NCBI GenBank assembly: GCA_963920765.1
Contig: OY987242.1
Span: forward strand, 18,624,002 to 18,688,001
Length of the DNA: 64,000 nucleotides
Origin: Ulota crispa
Lineage: Eukaryota > Streptophyta > Bryopsida > Orthotrichales > Orthotrichaceae
Reading direction: 5' to 3'
Shown here one piece after another: positions 36,441 to 47,790 of the stretch; within the stretch, counting starts at the first letter, position 1; every line of letters starts with the position of its first letter. Below the pieces are notes generated by a model. It worked only from the letters and a program-made list of their open reading frames with translations, was not told the DNA's origin and made no database searches. The position numbers and the translations under genes were made by a program.

Positions 36441-37309
36441 CTCTAGATTGGGCAAACCTACCTTATCCCAAGCCTAGAAAGATTGGGGCCTCCACCGTGG
36501 AGGCGGGCCCACTGCAGACTACAGGGTTGACGAACTTTTCTCCATAAAGTTAAAGTAAGGGACTTCACCGAAATACGAGGCTGGAAAGGAGAACAGTCGT
36601 TAAGATGGATTGGCCCACGAGACAATGTCCCTCCACATGTTGCTTGTTTTCCGAAGGAGGCCATCGCCCGTCGTTATGGCCATCTCTATTTCTAGAGCGA
36701 GACGCCGAGACGCCGAGACGGAGGTTTCTTGCACTTGCACAGTTGCAGACTTGCAGTGCTTTCCGCTCCATAAATGGAATAGAACTGGAGTGGAAACGGA
36801 TTGGAATCAAGGAAGCACAGGAATAGAGGAACAGAGGGTGTAGGAGTGTGACGAGAATTGTAGTACAAAGTATAAGGCTACAAACTAATGAAAGAAGTGC
36901 AGAAGACGAGCACTGAAGAGTGTCAAAATGTAGTGAGCACAGATTTTGCGTTGTGAGCTGAAGTGCCGGGGGAACGGATTTGGCTACTCGGACTCTCGGA
37001 GGCCTGCGGTAGTTGCGCCGTTGAGTGTTTTGCGGATTTTCCCGTTTTTTCTCTTCTTCTGTTTCTTTCCTTCTTTTTCTGCCCCGAGTGTTTAGTGGAG
37101 ATTTTCAAGGGCGCGTGATTGCAGCAGTGATTTGGAGTTGATTGTGAGGTTTTATTATTGTGGTGGTCAAGGGGGAAGAACGGTGCTGGAGCCAGCATAT
37201 GTGAGGAGCCTTAAGCATCTGAGGGCTGCTGCAGCCCTCCCTTGGCGTTGTTTGAATGTTGTTCAAGATTCACCGCCACCTAGGTTAAGGGAGTGTGTGT
37301 GGTGGTGTG
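36441..37309 (+). promoter_or_regulatory. Promoter and 5' leader region of the CLC gene
   Basis: GC-richer unique DNA ending at the CLC start. No convincing TATA box was picked out, and the transcription start cannot be placed. The last few hundred bases are probably 5' UTR, with a pyrimidine-rich tract near 37040-37080. Confidence 0.4.
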
Positions 37310-37333
37310 ATGAGTGAGTGTGGTCGCTCGTAG
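37310..37333 (+). promoter_or_regulatory. Short upstream open frame in the CLC leader
   Basis: ATG AGT GAG TGT GGT CGC TCG TAG (MSECGRS, stop) ends 5 nt before the CLC ATG at 37339. If the leader includes it, re-initiation or leaky scanning would be needed. Regulation is inference. Confidence 0.45.
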
Positions 37334-37338
37334 TGAAT

Positions 37339-40300
37339 ATGGGAGGGAGTGAGGAACTTCGCCGGGGTGTGGAGGCGGCCGTCGAGCCGCCTCCGCAGCT
37401 TGATTTGTACGAGCCTTTGTTGGGAAAGGACACTGTGTACGCCAACGGAAACGGGAGCTATGGCGCGAATGGAACGCGTCACGTGGCTATGATCGGCACG
37501 AAAGTGTCGCCTATCGAGAGTCTTGATTTTGAGTAAGTAGCACATATTCTTTTGTGCTTGTTGTGGTTGTTACTTTGGTTAGATGCGCCTTTGTAATTTG
37601 GATATTTTAAGAAATATTATTTGAAATTCGTAAGGTTTTCGTTGTGTGGCAATCGGGGATGACTTCATCCTCCTTTATATTCCACTGATCAGCTGTAGAA
37701 TGTTTTAAAAATTGCATAGCATTGTGTGGTGATGTCTCGGGGCATCTTCGCACCTTTCTCGTGAATCCCGGTGTCGTGGATCTGGTGGTGGAGGTAGAAC
37801 AGGCTTAGTTTTGTAGCTGTAGGGGACTGCGATCTTCGGAGCTGCCGGAAAACACCTAACTGCTTTGGAGATTTAGCAGCCCTGCGGAGTACTCTCCTCT
37901 ATTAAAGAGATACGAGGAAATATATTTTTTGAGCGCAAATTGCGATTCTTAGATAGTATTCACTGATGTTTTGGGCAATTGTTCTGCAGACTCGTAGAGA
38001 ATGAGCTATTCAGACAAGATTGGCGTACCAGGGAGAGAAGCGAGATTCTGCAGTACGTTGCTGTGAAATGGGCCTTCGTATTTCTCGTTGGCCTTCTGAC
38101 TGCAGTAGCTGCCTTAGGGATCAACATTGCTGTCGAGAATATTGCCGGAGTGAAGTTCATGTATACTGTGAACTTCATGCAATCAGACAGGTGAGGATTA
38201 GTCTTCTTCTCATACGCATGCTTCTCTAATGTAGTTTGGGTATCTGGTGTTAGGGATTCGATGGATGTAATCACGCTTGACAATTGTAGATGCTTTCTTG
38301 CAATGTCACAGCTACGTGTGGCCGTTGTGCTTGAATTTGGCTTGCAATGTGTTCTGTCGGTGTTGATGATTACGTTCTCTACATGTCAAATTTGTTGCTA
38401 GTCGAACTTTTCGTTGAGTTGTCTTGTGAGCCAATTCGTCACTTTTTATTTTTCGTGTCACATCTTTCAATAGAATTATCACAACGATCGTCCTGGATTG
38501 TGTTAATCAGTGGGTGGTTGTTTTTCCGTTTTCTCTTTCAAGGTCTCGGCTTTCTACAGCACGGTAGCTTCTGTGCATTAGTAAGCAATTTCTCTAAGAA
38601 GTCCTGTCAGCGACGTGGTAGAGTACTTCCTTTTGCTGAGCATTTGTAATTATGGCTTTGAAATCTACTGACTACTCTGACGTATTCGTGTGGCAGGTTT
38701 GTTATGGCTTTTCTGGTGTATGCCGGCTTCAACGTGACGTTGGTGGTGACTGCCGCTTTACTATGTGTCTATATAGGCCCTTCTGCAGCGGGGTCAGGTA
38801 TTCCTGAGGTGAAGGCTTACCTTAATGGCGTTGATACCCCCAATATATTTTCTTTCAACACGCTCATAATTAAGGTAAGAATCTACTTTCTCAACCTCAG
38901 CCATGCAGCAGGACAAGTTGTCCGCTTTCATTTTCTATATTCACTTACTTTTCCCAGAGGAATTGCTCAGCAAGGAAGGGCGAGGCAGTGTCTTGGATGA
39001 CAAGGAACTTACAGAATCTTGTGGAACTTAGTCCTTGTTGCTCTCTCTATTTTGCGCCACCAAGATGTGGACTCCATATCCATGCAAGTTACGAGAAACT
39101 CAAGCCTTTCTTGGCGCGAATGCAGATACTGGGGAGCATAGGGTCTGTAGCTGGTGGTTTGATCGTGGGAAAGCAAGGACCACTTGTTCATGTAGGCTCC
39201 TGCATTGCTTCACTGCTCGGCCAGGGTGGTTCTGTGAAATATGGTTTGACATGCAAATGGCTGCGGTACCTGAAGAATGATCGAGATCGGCGAGATCTGG
39301 TGACCTGTGGAGCCGCTGCTGGAGTTGCGGCGGCATTTCGTGCACCTTTAGGAGGTGTTCTATTTGCATTGGAAGAAGTTACTTCATGGTTTCTACTAAA
39401 CCTTTGAATCACGCATCTTCGCTCATTCTCCATCTGTTTGGATATTTTTTGTTTTAGAATAAAGTGCATCTGCAGTACGAGATTCTCAAAACTATTGAAT
39501 GTTCCTGTTTACACGAATTTTAATCTCTGCACTACTATACTTGACATTGTCTCCCCCTCCCCCCCCTCCGCTTGTAGATTATATCTTCTTACGTGGGAAT
39601 TTACAGGTGGCGAGGTCCTCTTTTATGGAGAGCATTCTTCACCACAGCAGTGGTTGCTGTGGTTCTACGCACTGGAATTTCGTGGTGCAAACAAGGACAC
39701 TGTGGGCTGGCTGGTGAAGGTGGATTGATCATTTTTGACATAAGCGGCGTGCAAGGCAACTACGGGTTGAATGATCTTGTTCCAGTGATTGTTCTGGGAG
39801 TGCTAGGGGGTGTACTTGGCAGCCTTTTCAACCAAATTAATGTGAAGATCGTTTCGTCGAGTGGCCGGTGGCTGAAGGAGTAAGATTCCTTGACGATTAC
39901 TCGATACGTACTTAATCCAGCAGCAGAACCAGTTATTAATTCGAAAGCTCTTAAGGCCGTATCCTCATATCTCTCCGACAGATGTATGTGGATTTTTTGT
40001 GCGCCACGGGTCATGTGCTATCAAATAAAATTCTGATCATAGTTTTTGGTCTTGCAGGAAGGGCAAATATGTCAAAATAGCGCAGGCTGCCGTCATTGCT
40101 CTCGTTACCTCAATATGCAGTTTTGGACTCCCATGGCTAGCTACATGTCAACCCTGCCCTGACCATCTGACCATACCTGGAGAGAAATCTTGCCCTACAT
40201 ATGGGCGTTCTGGCAACTTCAAGAATTTCCACTGCCCTGACGGAAGTTTCAATGATCTGGCAGGCCTGTTCTTTAACACTAATGAGGATACGGTCAGAAA

Positions 40301-41587
40301 CTTGTTCAGCAAGGGCACAAACGGAGAGTTTCAGTTCAGCTCCCTTTTCCTGTATCTGGGATCCGCATACTCACTCGCGCTTCTCACGTACGGGACAGCA
40401 GTACCGTCCGGTCTATTCATCCCGGCTATCCTGTGTGGCGCGACGTATGGAAGGATGGTGGGCATGGTGATGAGGATGTTCGTCAAGAACGGGCCCATAG
40501 ACGAGGGTGTGTATGCTCTCCTGGGAGCAGCGTCGTTTCTCGGGGGCTCATTGAGGATGACCGTATCCCTGTGTATCATCTTGTTGGAGTTGACAAATAA
40601 CTTGTTGCTGCTCCCGCTCATCATGCTTGTGTTGCTGATTTCCAAGACCGTGGGAGACTGTTTCAACGATGGTCTGTACTCGCTGCATGTGCGCGCGAAG
40701 GGAATCCCCTTTCTCGATGATCATCCGCCGCGGTTCATGAGCTCTCTCACTGCCCGTGATGCAATCACCCGACCGTTGATTTGGTTTTCCAAAGTCGAAC
40801 GCGTGGGTGCCATTGTGGAGGTTTTGAGGGATACCAACCATCATGCTTTTCCGGTGGTGGATGATGATGTCGAAACTAGTGGCCAAGCAGTACTCTTGGG
40901 CCTGGTTCTGAGGTCGCACCTGCTCGTCTTGCTAAAGAAGAAGCGGTTCTTAGAACTGAGGAGTTCTCATTTGAAGGAGCTAAGCAGTATTATCTCTTCA
41001 GCCGAGTTTGCCAAACCCGGATCAGGCAAGGGACTGACCATCGATGATATTCAGTTGACCGCTGCGGAAGAGGAAATGTTCCTGGACATCCAGGAGGTCT
41101 CCAATACTTCGCCATACACAGTGGTTGAGAACATGTCGCTTGCAAAGGCTTACATATTGTTTCGTCAGCTTGGTCTTCGCCATTTGTGTGTCGTGCCAAG
41201 GACCTCGGAGGTAACCTGCTTATTACCTTTACCTGTTTTAGGTCTCTTCGCATGTTATCAGTTTAGGGTTCAGCTTTTGCTATGACCCCGTCTAGTACGG
41301 CTTAGGAATGCATGAACCTTCCCTCTTTATTGATGTTTCTGGTGAAAATACGTCTGGCACTTGTATGTTTGTGAGTGAAGTGGAAGTTAGTTCTAAGAGG
41401 TTTATGGGAGGTTCTGACGATGCGTTGGGGCTTGGGTGGGTTATTGCAGGGACAACCCATAATTGGAATCTTGACACGACACGATTTTATGTCCAATCAT
41501 CTTCTAAACCGCTTCCCTTACGTTCAGCAGATTAACTACACCAAGAGTCGATCTTCTAATTCCTCAGTCGTTGGACCACGATTGTAG
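37339..41587 (+). CDS. CLC: CLC-type anion channel/transporter, plant CLC-c/a group (seven exons, 799 aa)
   Basis: Exons 37339-37532, 37990-38190, 38697-38874, 39126-39388, 39607-39879, 40058-41210, 41450-41587, all GT-AG with matching phases. The protein moves anions across an internal membrane, probably the vacuole, as known for plant CLCs. The cytosolic N-terminus ends in ESLDFELVENELFRQDWR, a plant CLC signature. Filter motifs are GSGIPE (164-169; Ser165 favours chloride where nitrate-selective CLC-a has Pro), GKQGP (206-210) and GLFIP (488-492). The proton glutamate is Glu275 in FALEEVTSWW. Two C-terminal CBS regions follow (about 601-665 and 730-780), ending with GILTRHDFM. The length matches Arabidopsis CLC-c (779 aa). 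The oddity is Gln208 (CAA at 39174-39176) where the gating glutamate normally stands. The start codon is the only in-frame ATG before the conserved part. The subgroup call rests on remembered sequences. Confidence 0.95.
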
Positions 41588-42049
41588 CTTATTCTTTTGC
41601 TCCGGCCTAGAATTTTTTATAATTGGTCTCTTTATACAGCCTTTTCGGCCCTGTTTGATTGACAAGTATGTGATTGTACTTGCGGAGGCCGGATTCAACA
41701 AAAAGAATTGGATCATACAGTGGTGGAGAGAGATGGCAGTAGCTCATTCGTGAATTTTCTCTTCGATGTAAATTTAGTGCCTTAGATACATTTTCTAGGC
41801 AGCGATGTCACTGTAGAGTGTAGGCCCCATTCCATCATATTGTTTTCTTCGAGGACATGGTATATTTCTATACCTCTGAAATTGAAAGTTCACAAATGAT
41901 TTTTAAGTGCAAGCTCATTTTCTGGCTTTGGTTGTGAATGGTTTTGGTTGAACTGAGCCCGCAGTTGAAATGAAAGTGGTGTTCAAACATGTGGGACTTG
42001 CAAGAAATGAAAGATTTTGAAGTTGTACCGTTGTTGTACATGCTCTCAT
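41588..42049 (+). other. 3' flank of the CLC gene
   Basis: Presumed 3' UTR and downstream DNA. No clear AATAAA signal was seen; plant polyadenylation signals are often degenerate. Confidence 0.4.
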
Positions 42050-42240
42050 GAGATGCTTAGTAAATGCCCTTACTCCATTCTCCATTTTTCACCACCTATA
42101 AAAGGGAGTCACACCTTTCAAGGAGAAAATACTCCCACTGTCTCGGATTTTCACTCTACCACTTCTCATTCTTCACGGAAGTTTCATTCTCACTTCTCAT
42201 TCTTCACGGAAGTTTCATTCTCGGAGAAGGTGTCCCTGTA
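42050..42240 (+). repeat. Dispersed repeat fragment with a TATA-like box, related to 21540-21745
   Basis: CCTATAAAAGGGAGTCACAC, then a region with two tandem copies of a roughly 31-bp unit (CACTTCTCATTCTTCACGGA...) at about 42160-42222. A promoter-bearing repeat such as an old LTR fragment is possible, but unproven. Confidence 0.45.
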
Positions 42241-44881
42241 ACCACCCGTGTTATCGTAAAGTTGCAAAATTGGGGTGCCCAGACAAGTGAGGAATCCCGA
42301 CCGGCATTTCTGAAACGGGCGAGAGCAGATATCTCCGCGTCGACAAGGGAAGACTGAAGACCGTGCATGTGTGAAAACAGGCGTGAGCAATCATCTCGAC
42401 CTTGGAGATTAATTGACACAAACGAGCACTGCCGACGCCAGGCAGAGCGCCGGACGAAGATTATCAATTTCCGTCCGAGAATGGCGCCCTAGGGACGAGC
42501 AGGAGACCGTTGTTTCAACGTCACCGCACAGCTCCTAGCCTCCGGTTGTACGAATGTACGGGCGCGATGATTTGGTTTGGGCATCTGAACGAACAACACG
42601 TGGCCCCCTGGTACCGGCGAACTGCCATGGCAGGCGGGGATTCTCGACCGCCAAGCTCCATGAGATCTTCCAGAGAACTGAAGTTCATCGTAAAATCCGT
42701 TCAATCACCGCTCCTAAGTTACGCCTCCCGTGGCCGTCGCTCATGTCGGGCGTGTTCATTGAGCCAGGGCCAGCTCGCGGTGTCGCCTGCACCCTAATTA
42801 ACCCTTAAACGACCCTTAAACGACCACAAGGTACCATAAAATCCTGGCTGTATTGTAATTCTACGGTGACACAAACCTGATTTTTGTTCTTTTCGTGACG
42901 CGGATTGTGGATCCGAGCGGATAAACAGGAGCGCTTGCTCTTGGTGCTCTGGCAGTGTGTTCATTTTGGGGATCCACTGCATGGATCCGTACATCGCAGA
43001 TACGCTCCAGCTATGTATTCGTAGCCCACCTCCCATACAAACGCTTAGCAAAGTCGGAAAAACAATTGCAGAAACATGCCGAACATTGCAAAAGATGGAG
43101 ACAAACAGCAATACACAACCCTAAAAAATCCAAGCAAAATCCGAAACAACAACACCTCTAAATACGGGAAAAATACCCTATTTTGGCCATAGCGGCACAC
43201 TGGGTCAATTAAGGGTTAACCCTTAAAGGATGGGTCTACAACCATGGATTTTATGTGGAATTACAATCATTTTTCAGAAGTTACTTTGGCAACATAATAA
43301 ACATCAAAATTCAATATTACAATTTTAATTGAAGAAGGTATGTGCATATTACATGTATAAAAAAATATTCATACTTTTTGGTGAAAATTTGAAGTTAATC
43401 TTTTTGAAACAAATGAAAAAGAAATTTATATCAATTACAAAATGTATTCAATTATGCCAATTTTTTATACCATGGATGTGAATCACAATGAAGATCAACC
43501 CAATTAATAGTTTTTTCCATGTTACTAAAATTAGAAAAAGTAACCATCCCATGGTAATAGGTGTTCAACTTATGATTGGAATAAAGAATTCAAAACTTAA
43601 ATTTTTTCAAGAACTCAAAGTACCAGAGGAAACTAGATTTGGTAAACTTTCTATTACTAGTTATGCTCAAATTCAACACACATTGTTTTAGTAACTTATA
43701 TTGAGTGTTGGTAAAAAGATCCTCAAAACTTCAAAGACATTACACGGTGGTGCATCTTTACTACTCAATTGGCAAGTGGGACCTCTTGTGAACATTGTGA
43801 ATGCAAAAACTATTCATCTACATGTTCTAGATTGCATAAACTACATCCCAATGGAATCTTAGATGAAAAACAATATTATTCCACTGTCTACAACAATTTT
43901 CAGTCTAAAAACCATTCAAAATCATTTAAAGCATGTAGAGAATAATGGACCACAATAGACAAATGAAAGGGTGCAAGAAAGTAAAAACTTGCAAAGTGGA
44001 TATCATTAGAATTGAGAAAAGCACTCACAATAGCAAAAATCACCAAGAAATTAGCAACAACAAAAATCCGGATGTTGGACTTGATTGTAATGAATGAGCA
44101 TGGAAGAATGCTAAATTGTAAGTGGGAATTTGTGAGCCGTGAGATGTGAGCCTAGATTTTTTGTTAAAATATTAAAATTCACCTATAAATGTGTACATAG
44201 AGCCTTATAATTGTGCATTATAAACGTTCATTTCTTGGAAAACTTGATGTTTTATAAGTTTTTTCATTAATTTTGAGCTAAAAATTGGTTTACTCTTACA
44301 AAATCTTGACTCACCGCTCATAGGCTCACCGTTTTGTGCTCACAAAATAAGTTTCCCACTTAGAGGGAGCACGAGCCTCTTGAGCAGCAGTGTGAACGCC
44401 ATGAGCTTTACCCAAATATCTGTAGATCAATACTTTTCAGTCATGTGCTCGTTGTTAAAAAGTATCAGTAACTAAAGACTTGACAAAGCTCAGAAGAGGA
44501 AAAAGAGACTGCCTGACACATAGTTGCAAAAATCCCTGTTCACTTCAAATTTAGAAATGAGATAGTTGCATGTAGATCTCATGTAACCCAGCAACTAGTT
44601 GATAATAACGCTTTATCTTGCAACATCGCATTGAAAAGAGGAGAATCTGTACATGTGCAATGAGCCACAGGGGGCACCGGAAGACAATGAACGCCAGCAT
44701 TCATTTCCCAGGGCTTTCTTGCTCTCTGACAACGTGTGGTGCCGAGTGCTGTAATCTCGTGTATCTGAAACCACTGCAGGAGCACAGACGATGGGATTGA
44801 GCAGCTACAAATCAAAAAGAGAAAGTCTCAAATACATACGTCAGGGTGAAATGCTGGTGAGATGACACTCAGTGTAGGTTC
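42241..44881. other. Intergenic, no gene assigned
   Basis: 42.24-43.1 kb is GC-richer with several overlapping open frames on both strands, none recognisable. From 43.15 kb it is AT-rich. TTAA-family end fragments (TTAACCCTTAAA) occur near 42798 and 43215. Confidence 0.4.
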
Positions 44882-45274
44882 TAAGGTAGTGTGCTTTAAA
44901 ACCGTCACTTTAAGAGCTGGTCTGCCTTTTCATGGGCTTTTCAAGACATGTGGATTTTTGTCTAATTTTTAGACAAAGAGAAATGGAAGTCAAATGTAAC
45001 ACAGTTTTTTCATATTTTTTGAGAATTGTTGCTGAATTTTCAAAGTTTTCTGTAGTAAGCACCTATTTGTGACTCTAAGGCCTTTCATAAATCGTTCTCC
45101 TACAACTTGTAAAGAAATAAGGAGAAATCAAGGAGTATGACTGGCTCTTGCAATAAAATACACCTTTTTTTCTATGACTTAAAGAGACCCATTCAAGGAT
45201 CACTTCTTATCCATTTTTGAACCACCTATGGCACGCTTTATATGAGAGAGTTGCAATTAGAGCACACTACCTTA
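44882..45274. mobile_element. MITE sharing TAAGGTAGTGTG ends with the perfect palindrome
   Basis: TAAGGTAGTGTGCT at the left faces AGCACACTACCTTA at the right, an exact 14-bp inverted repeat. The right subterminal GCAATTAGAGCA matches the arm of 17041-17380. The TA edges could be a target duplication. It is about 393 bp and not palindromic inside. Confidence 0.72.
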
Positions 45275-46384
45275 TTACGTGGAGAGAATATACGTTGCAT
45301 TTCAGAGGGTGTTAGGGTTTAGGAAAGCACTCCATCCGACGTCCAATCCATCTTTTTGACCTAGTGTTTTCCACAACTCGTAGCATACTCTGTAAAGAAG
45401 AAAATGCTTCGAGAAAGTGCATGGACCTCAGGAGCAAAAAGCCAGATCACAAAGCATAACAAAACAAACCCCTAAACCCTAAACCCTAAACAGGACAGTA
45501 TGACGGTCAATGCCGTTCGTAGGAGGTTTAGCATACTTTCTTACCAGTTGATCAGTAAAAAGAGTTCAATTATTCACCCTCAGCAGAATAGCACCACAGG
45601 TTACCACTCAGAATGCCTTTTCCTGTTGTTAATGGACCCGGTCCTATGCCATAATCTCTCCTCTCAATAGTTCCACGAAGAAACCATCGCTACTTTCAGG
45701 ATATTCATCCACCAGAACTTAGAATCCGGAAATGCGAAGCTGCAGTAATCATGTTTAAATCCTCCATAAATCAACAGGAGGGGGGGGTAGTAGGTCATGA
45801 AAATGCATATAATGTCAAGGGACTGATACAGAAAAATGTGACTACACAAGCAAGGTTTACTACAGGGCCTGTCAATGCTAAATCTCGACCATTGCCACAC
45901 CAATTGGGCTGCACGATTCTAGTTAAATCCCGAGCCAGAAAGAAAGAGTTGGATCCTACGCGCAATTCAGACAATCACTGCCTCGTGGATTCAAATGAGA
46001 ACTCAAAAATGGTCTGGTCAGCGAACCCTAGAAGGGGACAATTCAATCGAGGATTCAAAAACCCCGCGTCCTATCCACAATCAGCAAGAGACGAGCACTG
46101 ACCAGCAACGGCTCCGCTGTCTCGGAGGGGACGCCGGCACAGAGGCCAGTGATGATGAGCAAGAAGCAAATGCACCCGGGATCTCTTCATCATCAGTGGC
46201 AGCTACGGCGTCGTCGTGTCCGTGCAGCTTCGGTTCTTCACGAGGAACTCGCGAAATCCCCATGCCCTCGTACCCACATCACTTTGTAGTGGCACTGCCT
46301 CCACTTCCACAATCTTGGCGTTCGGCTAAGCATACGTGCCCAGAGAGCGCGGATTCGATGCAACCTTGGCTCAATGTATCACGG
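45275..46384. other. Intergenic with telomere-like motifs, no gene assigned
   Basis: 45.3-46.38 kb is unique-looking and GC-richer towards its end. A + frame at 45995-46402 and overlapping minus frames are open, but they show biased Ser/Ala/Pro composition and no family motif. An unrecognised exon here is possible. Confidence 0.35.
45470..45491 (+). repeat. Interstitial telomere-type repeat, three CCCTAAA units
   Basis: CCCTAAA three times in tandem, the plant telomere unit. At this length it is either a telo-box cluster of a promoter or a small interstitial telomeric insertion. Confidence 0.8.
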
Positions 46385-46387
46385 TTA

Positions 46388-46908
46388 GGGCATCATCACT
46401 AGAGCACGGGCATTTGAGCGGGCCCTGGGACTGCAAAAACACTGCTATTTTTTTGACTAGTGTATAATTAGGAAATGAGATTTCTATCATTGGAAGCGTA
46501 TACAAAAACTCGTCAAACAAATAAAATGACATATGGTATTGGAAATTGGACTAACAAACTAAAGCCCATTGAAAAAATAACTAAAGGACAAACAACACGG
46601 CAAACCATGCCTAATAAAGAAAAATTAGATAGTGGCATTACAAATTTTGAAAATTTGAAGTGCCACTATTTAATTTTTCTTTATTAAGCATAGTTTGTTG
46701 TGTCGTTTGTCCTTTAGCTATTTTTTCAATGGACGTTAGTTTCATTGTCCAATTTCCAATACATATGTCATTTTATTTATTTGACGAGTTTTTGTATATG
46801 CTTCCAATGATAGTAATCTCATTTTCTAATTATACACTAGTTAAAAAATAGCAGTGTTTTTGCAGTCCCAGGGCCCGCTCAAATGCCCGTGCTCTATTGA
46901 TGATGCTC
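46388..46908. mobile_element. Tourist-like (PIF/Harbinger-type) foldback MITE
   Basis: The left end GGGCATCATCACTAGAGCAC and the right end GTGCTCTATTGATGATGCTC are inverted repeats with two or three mismatches, flanked by TTA at 46385-46387 and 46909-46911. A 3-bp TTA duplication and GAGCATC-type ends are hallmarks of Tourist MITEs. The arms run the full length and meet near 46645. It is 521 bp with no transposase. Confidence 0.87.
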
Positions 46909-46911
46909 TTA

Positions 46912-47193
46912 GGGCAATCGTTGTTGGTGCCATTTACGGCAGAGCCTCGTCACTTCGTGACATCGAGTTCACTTCAACCCAGGGTCGCGCTCCGCACCTC
47001 AGGACCTTCGGATCACAAGCTCCATCCTGTGCCGTCGATTGACATGGGAATCCACATGGAAACATTTGAAGGGAACTTCATGGGCCCAGTTCACTTGGGT
47101 CAGGACCTCCACGGGTTGGGATATCGGGTCCCCCATGGGCCCAACAGTGGGTGTCAAACCTACCATTTTTTATGGTTTTGGGTAACTCTATCG
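46912..47193. other. Anonymous DNA
   Basis: Open frames are present but no recognisable gene. Confidence 0.35.
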
Positions 47194-47790
47194 GGAGATT
47201 CTCTTAATTCTTGAAGGGCCCTTGGGTTGTAGAGATACGGTACCAAATATAGTCGTAATCAATATTCAAAAATTTGGATTAGTTGAAAATTAAGTGTTAC
47301 AACCATATATATTGAAGGGTTGTACGATGATGGGTGCATAATTTTTTTGGGAAAGCCCTCAAAGCAACTCAAATACGGCTGTATATACGGCCGTACATAT
47401 GGCCAGAGATGGCTAATGGGCTGTTCAGGGGTTAACCCTTGAGCGCCCAGCACAAGTTTAGTCAAATCCAAACCCTTTGGAACGCATTCCAATCAAACTA
47501 TCACCTAAAAGAGATTCACAAAATTGGTAGTGAACATAGGCCCGAAGCTCCAAGGAAAAGGACACATCCTTTCATTGTACCATTGAAAAGGTTATAAAGG
47601 TCAAACAAGGAAATTTTTCAAAACTAAGAGGCCATATTTTGGCCCCTTGGGCGCTCAGGGGTTAATCCTTGAAGGGCCCTTGGGCTCTAGAGCTACAACA
47701 CCAAATACGGTAGCAACCAATATTCAAAAGTTTGAATTAGCTGGAAATTAAATGTTACGACCATACATATTGAAGGGTTGTATGATGGTG
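47194..47790. repeat. Direct repeat pair separated by a TTAA-flanked element
   Basis: 47196-47335 and about 47662-47790 are similar direct copies (TTGAAGGGCCCTTGGG ... CAATATTCAAAA ... TATTGAAGGGTTGTA). Between them lies an element, 47432-47665, that begins TTAACCCTTGAGCGCCCA and ends TGGGCGCTCAGGGGTTAA, with TTAA at both edges. Confidence 0.7.
47432..47665. mobile_element. Short TTAA-flanked MITE
   Basis: 234 bp. The terminal inverted repeats TTAACCCTTGAGCGCCCA and TGGGCGCTCAGGGGTTAA differ at one position. It belongs to the TTAA class of this window, with a distinct interior. Confidence 0.75.

Noticed and set aside
45995-46402. 135-codon + strand frame
   Set aside because: Biased Ser/Ala/Pro composition, no motif, and its end lies in a Tourist-like MITE.
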